From Aphrophora alni (lineage: Eukaryota; Arthropoda; Insecta; Hemiptera; Aphrophoridae), in contig OY740768.1 of assembly GCA_963513935.1 (NCBI GenBank), positions 77,848,877 through 77,912,876 on the forward strand: a stretch of DNA of 64,000 nucleotides, written 5' to 3'. This document shows positions 57,901-64,000 of this stretch, one piece after another. Below the pieces are notes generated by a model. That model saw nothing but the letters and a program-made list of their open reading frames with translations. It was not told the DNA's origin and ran no database searches. How positions within the stretch are numbered: position 1 is the stretch's first letter; each line of letters begins with the position of its first letter. A program made the translations under genes and the position numbers.

Positions 57901-60170
57901 GCAAAATCGATCTTGATCTTGGTCTTGTATTTCAAGTAAGACCAAGACTCTTCTTGTTCATAAATATTTGGGGCATTGCGATTGATGTCTTCCTCAACTT
58001 CCCGAGGATGTTTTTATTTCCTACATACCATGGAAAATACCCATTAGTACTTTGTATTGAAATGTTTTATTACTGATATTATTCAATTCTCAAGTATATC
58101 TCTAGACTTGCATTTCTATTCGGGTTTTAATACCTATAAATATATATAGTAATAATTTAGTATAAATCGTGAGCTTGGATATGTCCTAATATCTTGTGTA
58201 TTTTTAAACATTTAAATTTGGTGAGCTCTACACATTTCTTCGTAAAGAAGTGGGGATTTTCTATTTTTTACAGTGAAATCCACTTTTATAAATCCAGAAT
58301 CTATTGTTAAATGGTCTAATAGAGTTTTGTTTAAAAATCTATTAATATTCCACCAATTTGTACAAGATTCATTAGCTAAGAACCTCATATTTAACATGAT
58401 ATACAATAACATGGTAGATATTTAGTTTTGTGGGTTGGTAGACCTATTTAACAAACAATCAAACATAAAAAATATATTGCACAAGTATTCTGTACGCAGT
58501 ATGATTTCTGTACAAGGACAATAAGAAATAAAATGTTGTATGTGTTATAACCAGAGATGTTCTGTTAGAGGAGAAGTGACAGAGAGAGAGAGAGAGGGTT
58601 GAGGCTTTAAGTGTTCCGACTTTGATGTTTTGTTAAGAGCCCATTGTTGTTTTTCTGCGTTTTTTGAATAATTTAACAAGAGGAGCACTCTGAAGGACTC
58701 TTCCGACAAAACCCAGACCTCATTCGTATTTTAATTAGTTTTAGAAACCCGTCATTTCTTAAACAGTAGAATATTTTTAAGCCACAAGAACAATGGAGAG
58801 AGTACATTCTCTCATTTTCAAAGAAAAAAGAATTGAAATTAAAAAAAAAAAATAAAGAGTACAGTATTATAAAGCCTGGTGTGAGGTTTCTTAAATAGCA
58901 ACAAAATATTTTCAAAGTAATTAATAATAGTAATGAAATAAGTTAAGAAGGTTAACCCATTCCCTTTTATTACCACTCACTTCTATTTTAGTCTAATGTT
59001 AGAAGATTTTTAATTATTTGTAAATTACACACAAGAAGCGATCAACATCCGTCATCATCATTGATGAAAGATTTTGAATACCACCGTAAATATTATCTTA
59101 AGTAAATTCAATCGTATTCAATTATTACGGTAATTTCAATTTTGAAGGAAACCTACGTAGCACATTAGATACAACAAAGTTATTAAATTCGTGCGTATAT
59201 ACAAAATATTTGTAAGCAAGTTATCTTCCTCCTTAGGTCATGCAATGCCAATCACGGCGTTCCAAAATTAGTTCTTCTTGTTACTTATTTTAGTGGTACC
59301 GGTACTTAGTTATTATTAGACACTATGTAAGGTTAGACAATTTAATATATTTTAAATTATTCTGTATAATGTATTTGTATACTGTTTGGGTATTTTATCC
59401 TTTTATAAATATATGTACTGTTACAATTTTATATAAAACAATTAAACTTTTTTTATCACTTAGCAATCACTATAATTTTTATTATAACTATAAAATGGAT
59501 GGCGAGTTAAACTAAAAGCTTCCTTTACTATCTTATGTACTTGAAATTCGAAGGAGAAATTTATAACTTCTCTAATTTTAATGTTTATGTTAAGTATAGT
59601 TATCGTTCTTATAAAAGATTTCAATTTTTTAATTTAACAAATATACCTATTAATTCATTTTAGATAACTTCATAAGAATTAGAGTTAATAATATTAATTG
59701 TATCCATTTTTTTAAGTAAAAATTTAATGAGTATTTAATAAACTGTGAATATTATGATAATTTAAATTTCATAAATAATACACATATTTTGAGGATATTA
59801 ATTGATTTTTATGATTACGTAATAACAACAAAATAAGCAATAAAAACTAAACAAGTATTAAACAGTAAGCCTTTATTTTTAACTCTTTCTTGATTTTAAA
59901 ACCAATGCTGCAATTAGTTTTAATGTTTTTCTCCGTTCTGAAGATGATGGCCATTTACCGACTTTAATTGCTTGACCGCAATGAGCAATTAGAAAATTCT
60001 GTAAAACGTTAAGTTAAAGTTGAGGATTTTTATTGTTTTCTATTCTATTCTATTTTAGAATTGTTCAATGTAGTAAAATTAAAATTCGTCCTGCACCATC
60101 ATCTATTATTATTGTAAATAGAAAAGGGTTTTACCCCCTAGACACTTATGAGACTTTTTGTGTACTTCTT
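54931..60170. other. About 5 kb of AT-rich DNA with no recognised gene
   Basis: Both strands were read. I see no transposase, RT or exon-like block that holds up. A G run lies at about 57724-57736 and a short GA run near 58580. GAGACT/AGTCTC-rich words cluster at 56,900-57,000, and TTGGTCTTG/CAAGACC-rich words near 56,380-56,450 and 57,850-57,950. They look like pieces of an unclassified repeat. Confidence 0.45.
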
Positions 60171-60174
60171 TATT

Positions 60175-61120
60175 TTCTTATATCTATTCTCTTGGTTAGG
60201 GTCAGCATTTTCCTAGTTAGGTTACTTGTTACTTCAAAGATCGCATGTGGGCGAAGATCAGTTGTTTTCTACGTCCTAATGTTTCACATTTTCTAATTAT
60301 ATATTCTGCAGTTTCTGGGTGCTGATTACATAGTCTATATTTCAAGTTTTCTTTGAGTAATCCCATGGTATTAAGATACTTCTTATAAACGCCATGGCCT
60401 AATTACTAAGCTTAAGATTTTCCTCTGATTTTGTTTACTTTGTGAAGTGACGAGTTTAGACGGTTTCAAATCTGGTTGGACCAGTAAACAGTATAGTTTC
60501 CCGTGGAGTATTTTGTCCATCGTTCCTCAATTTCTGAGTTTAGACTATGTTTTGCTACGGCTTTAGTTATTCCGCATACATGTTCTGGGCCAATGAAGGA
60601 TCTCTTGGTCCCATTTTTGTATTTAACCGCCTTTTTGTTTCCTTCGTATCCTCTGTGACCATGGTTATCAACTAAGTTTTACCTGGTTTTGGGTTAAAAT
60701 CTTGGTTAAGGTTCGGTGACAATCCCACACTAGTGATGAATAGTATAAGCTACAGAATATTCGTGTGAGCTTACAGACTTTATAGCAGCCTGACTGTCCG
60801 ATCTGATAAGTTGTGCGCATTCCAGTATTGTCATGACATTTGCTTGGAATACAGTTGCGTATTTTCTCAAAGCTATACTTATATTTTCCTTGGTTGCTTT
60901 CCCATATATTCCCGCACCTGCACTGAAGTTAGTACAATATCTGTCAGTATAGTATTCTACATTATTCTGTATTGGAGACCAGTCTCTGTCTATATCCTTT
61001 CTTTTTTTGGATGATAAGGCATAAGTGATCTAGTTGATATCTCCAAAATGTAATTTTCATATTTACTCCAGGTGAGTCTTCTATCCAGAATAACACCTAG
61101 CTATTTAACATCATCTGAGA
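60175..61120 (-). pseudogene. LINE (jockey/R1-like) 3' half, copy 1
   Basis: On the minus strand the order of blocks is LSDDVK-stop-LGVILDRRLTW (RT thumb, usual V-K-Y-L-G-V-x-L-D), then YTDRYCTNFSAGAGIYGK and RKYATVFQANVMTILECAQ. IRSDSQAAIKSV and DNHGHRGYEGNKKAVKY follow (RNase H domain with D, E, D; the last motif is degraded). Next come SFIGPEHVCGITKAVAKHSL (the P-E-P-x-x-G-I-S linker), then LGHGVYKKYLNTMGLLKE and YRLCNQHPETAEYIIRKC (the terminal C-x-x-C...H...C zinc-knuckle). It is 5'-truncated, with few stops compared with other LINEs here, so relatively young. Confidence 0.88.
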
Positions 61121-62439
61121 GTTTATGTTAGTATTTACTAGACTTACCTTTACTGTCTATTTTAATGTTTCTCGTGAAGGGTATATAGCAGTTTTATCCG
61201 GGTTAACGGGTTTCCTGCACATTCAGTCAGTGTTATACATAAGAGGAAATTTTTATTACCGCAATTTAAAATTCGTAACAACATTAGGTGTTGTTCGGGA
61301 AAGCATTGTCACTCTGATAAAGTCATTGGATATTAAGTAGTTGTGTCCATTACTGCATCGTGTAGTACTGTAGTAGAGTTAAATGTTTTATGCAACGCAG
61401 TCGATAGCAGTTATTTTGAAAACGAAATTAGATATTAAAAACCGGGTTGCGCAATATTAGTTTTAAATAAAAAGGCAGTTAGAAACAATATACAAACCCC
61501 TTTCATATTTAAAATTATAAAGTTGGTTTCAAGATCGCCAACAAAAATATAAAAGTGCAAGAAATAAATACTACTATATAGTCTAAGCAACTTGTCAATA
61601 AGTTCTCTAAATAAATATTGGATGCGTCATACTTAATATTATACGTTGTATATAAATGATAAGTGTCAAAAATATGCATAAATTATTAAAATATACATGT
61701 TAATTGTAAAGTGTTTTTGTTTTTAAACGTGTGAATATTTATTATTATTTTACCTACTTTGAAAATATTAAAATTATTTTATATATTGAAGGAGTTAATG
61801 AATTATTACTTTACCCGCTTTAAAACTGTGTTAATAACACTAGTTGAATAATTGTCAAAGGCTTGATTGTGTGAGGGTTTTCTAAATTTGATCTTTTATG
61901 TTTTCTAATTTTCTTTAAAGTAATTTTATCAAAAGAATTAGTTTTACTTTTACTCTCTCTCAGTACAATTTATGTTAAAAGAAAAATTTGTGTTTTTTGG
62001 ATTATTATTAAAAATGACGTTATTTTAAAATAAACATTTGCGTTTTTATGTCTCAATTCTACACTCTCATGGGTTGGGCATTATATCTCCTTATTTCATG
62101 TGCCCTATTTACCGATTTGATCTCTTGACATACCTAAAAGGATCAGGTAAGGCCATCTTTGTAACTTATCCATATTCAAAGTGTCAATACTTAGCATTTA
62201 ATATAATACTTTGCCATACCGTATACAGGAAGCATGCTTAGCCATTTCCTCTAGTCCATATCGATTGCAGTCATACAGGTCTTTCTTATCCATAATTAAT
62301 TTAAATATGTCTATTAAAAAAACAGCTATCTGTTGAAATACCTAACATCAATTTCATGCCACTTTTCCTAGTCCTGTAAACCTTCTTTCGTGAGATCTGT
62401 TAAGAAATATTTTTGATTGCCTTTAATTTACTCTCTCTA
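61121..62439. other. Unassigned DNA between two LINE copies
   Basis: The region may include the decayed 3' end of the LINE copy at 62.4-63.1 kb, but no block is readable. Confidence 0.4.
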
Positions 62440-63115
62440 CACTTACCTAAGTGATACATCCAAAAACAGTTCATATTCATGTTCTACCTTTTTTTTCAAT
62501 AGAACTTACCAATTGAATGTAGGTTCAAAATCTACAAAAGGAGTAAATAATTGGCTAACACATCCGTCGCAGTTCGATAATGTTCTAGCGTCCAGATCAG
62601 CTTGGCATTAACTTGTGATAATCTATGGACGATCTTAAAGACTGCAGTATTGTCTGACAACCTGAATAAATCTTAATCTTGTTTGTGTACCTCGTCCAGA
62701 CCTGCACACTGCAAAATTGAATATGCCTCTCTTTAAAACACCAATATCAACATAGTCAGCAAGAATGATGTACAGAGAGACCCAGTATTTCAATTATTAC
62801 CCCAGAGCCTGAAAAGTTAATATTCTCCATTTTGAATCCATCCGTATGGACAAAATTCGTTTTAGAATGTCTTATTATAGGGTTTTCTTTTACCTACTTA
62901 GTCCTAGTGAGGGAGTCAACTCCGTATTTTACGCCAAAAATAGACTACAATCAAAATTATCTACTATGTTTGTTATAAATTTATTCTAAGCCCTCAAACA
63001 TGTATAGTTTATCAATGTACCGAAAATGTTTTTGTTTAAATATAAAATTTAAGTTACCCAGTGATAAGTCATCTGCAAAGCTAATACATTCGACAGCATT
63101 GACAAGGTACCGACT
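62440..63115 (-). pseudogene. LINE (jockey/R1-like) fragment, copy 2
   Basis: On the minus strand, VECISFADDLSLGNL near 63070 is the RT catalytic F-A-D-D box. VHTDGFKMENINFSGSG near 62850 begins the RNase H domain. REAYSILQCAGLDEV and, after a frame shift, NKIKIYSGCQTILQSLRSS carry its next blocks. Then comes a degraded W-x-P-G-H block and TPFVDFEPTF, equivalent to the P-F-x-G-P-E-P linker of copy 1. More decayed than copy 1 and lacking the terminal zinc-knuckle. It lies in the same orientation, head to tail with it. Confidence 0.75.
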
Positions 63116-64000
63116 TTCCAAGTACATAAACGTTAATTTCGTTGAGTGTCTCATGCGTTTCTGTACACTTATTTTTCAATAAGTGCTACATATTAGCCAT
63201 AAATCGTGATATATATGTTTTTATTTCCGTTGTTAGGAATGTTTCATTTTAATATTTTACATAACTATATTTTTTGTAGAAGTTTACAGAAAGGTATTTG
63301 TTCGGGTTAAGGATAATTAATTGTAACTTTTTTAAAATTTAAAAACTGACGAAAATAGAACATACAAGAAATTTGTTTTCAGATCAATAAATATGGATTA
63401 CTCCTTCGACGAGATTAACAAGTGGGTAAAGGAATAGAGGAAGTTGAATGAAACAAAATCCGTACAAATAACACGTATTACAAATAATATCATATTCCAA
63501 CTCGACAAAATATCTAGGTATTTTGTTTTACCTTTCTATTAGTAGTGCTATTTACAATTATTAAATAATTATTAGCCCATTTGAATAATTCTGGTCAATA
63601 AAGGCGTAATAATTTTCTCTCTCAAAACGTGACAAACAAAGTTGAGACTTGAATTTTAAAAAGTTGTTGTCGTTGCTTTAAATGAATAGTCGAGTTACTT
63701 AAAATCCATGTTAGGAATAAATTAAATCTAAGACATTCAAAGGATTGACGCTGTTTTGAATTTACAAGTAAATCTGAAATTTATTTTCGGTAGAGGATTT
63801 TGTTTCACCCCCCCCCCAAGAAAACAGAATTAAATTACATGCATTCAACCTTTATCATCTGTATTCATGAAATTCTATGTATAGATACTAGTTATATATA
63901 AAGGAACAAGACTAGATATAGTAATCACAGATACATTATTAATAATTATAATTTGCAACTTACCATTACCTCGGAACACGTGAAACCTACATTGATTTTT
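63116..64000. other. AT-rich DNA to the window end
   Basis: A C homopolymer of about ten bases lies near 63810. No gene was recognised. Confidence 0.45.

Noticed and set aside
56300..57960. Clusters of GAGACT/AGTCTC and GGTCTTG words suggesting a structured repeat
   Set aside because: I could not define a unit, border or inverted ends, so it is only mentioned in the gap entry.

Overview
The window is strongly AT-rich eukaryotic DNA. Candidate coding exons are few and far apart, splice signals have the GT/AG form, there are long microsatellites, and there is a dense layer of decayed transposons. The mix of families points to an arthropod, most likely an insect and possibly a hemipteran: several hAT elements with ZMYM1-like or FAM200-like transposases, a PIF/Harbinger element with a MADF/BESS companion gene, mariner and Tc1/mariner-like elements, piggyBac, pogo/Tigger MITEs, a Helitron, jockey/R1-like LINEs and a Penelope-like fragment. 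The species assignment is inference. No bacterial operon, CRISPR array or intact long gene is present. Layout, 1-27 kb: a possible host gene runs on the + strand as small exons separated by multi-kilobase introns. Four pieces join in phase 0: 3162-3361, 10807-10875, 22571-22735 and 23556-23690. The first has a zinc ribbon inside an OB-fold-like strand pattern, resembling the C-terminal region of MEIOB or RPA1. Two further exon-like segments (13911-14055, 26602-26816) have good acceptors but do not match that phase. The introns hold a (GA)113 tract, a 5'-complete but internally deleted hAT element (4727-6473), a LINE RNase H scrap, a piggyBac 5' half (11947-12960), a pogo-type MITE with a 326-bp-spaced duplication (20609-21447), a LINE RT scrap and a Penelope-like RT scrap. 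28-45 kb: this is a transposon graveyard. It holds two ZMYM1-like hAT remnants on opposite strands, a Harbinger 5' end, a decayed full-length mariner (31989-33200) with an inverted duplication of its end, a non-autonomous Helitron (35162-35659) inserted in an old tandem repeat whose other copies show the empty site, a FAM200-like hAT remnant, a Tc1/mariner-like C-terminal fragment, LINE RT remnants and a complete 399-bp pogo MITE. 45-47.5 kb: this is the best-preserved locus. A 1,791-bp Harbinger element with 48-bp terminal inverted repeats and a TAA duplication is inserted inside a Tc1/mariner-like transposase gene. It keeps a MADF/BESS gene and the first transposase exon but lacks the catalytic part. 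49-64 kb: two inverted fragments of a repeat-borne protein family that I cannot name, a minisatellite whose units carry splice-donor-like GTAAGTA, a tRNA-like pol III unit (54860-54930, minus), about 5 kb with nothing recognisable, and two head-to-tail LINE 3' halves (60.2-63.1 kb, minus). I see no new multi-gene system. The most informative structures are the nested insertion at 45-47 kb, the Helitron with an in-window empty site, and the phase-compatible exon series.
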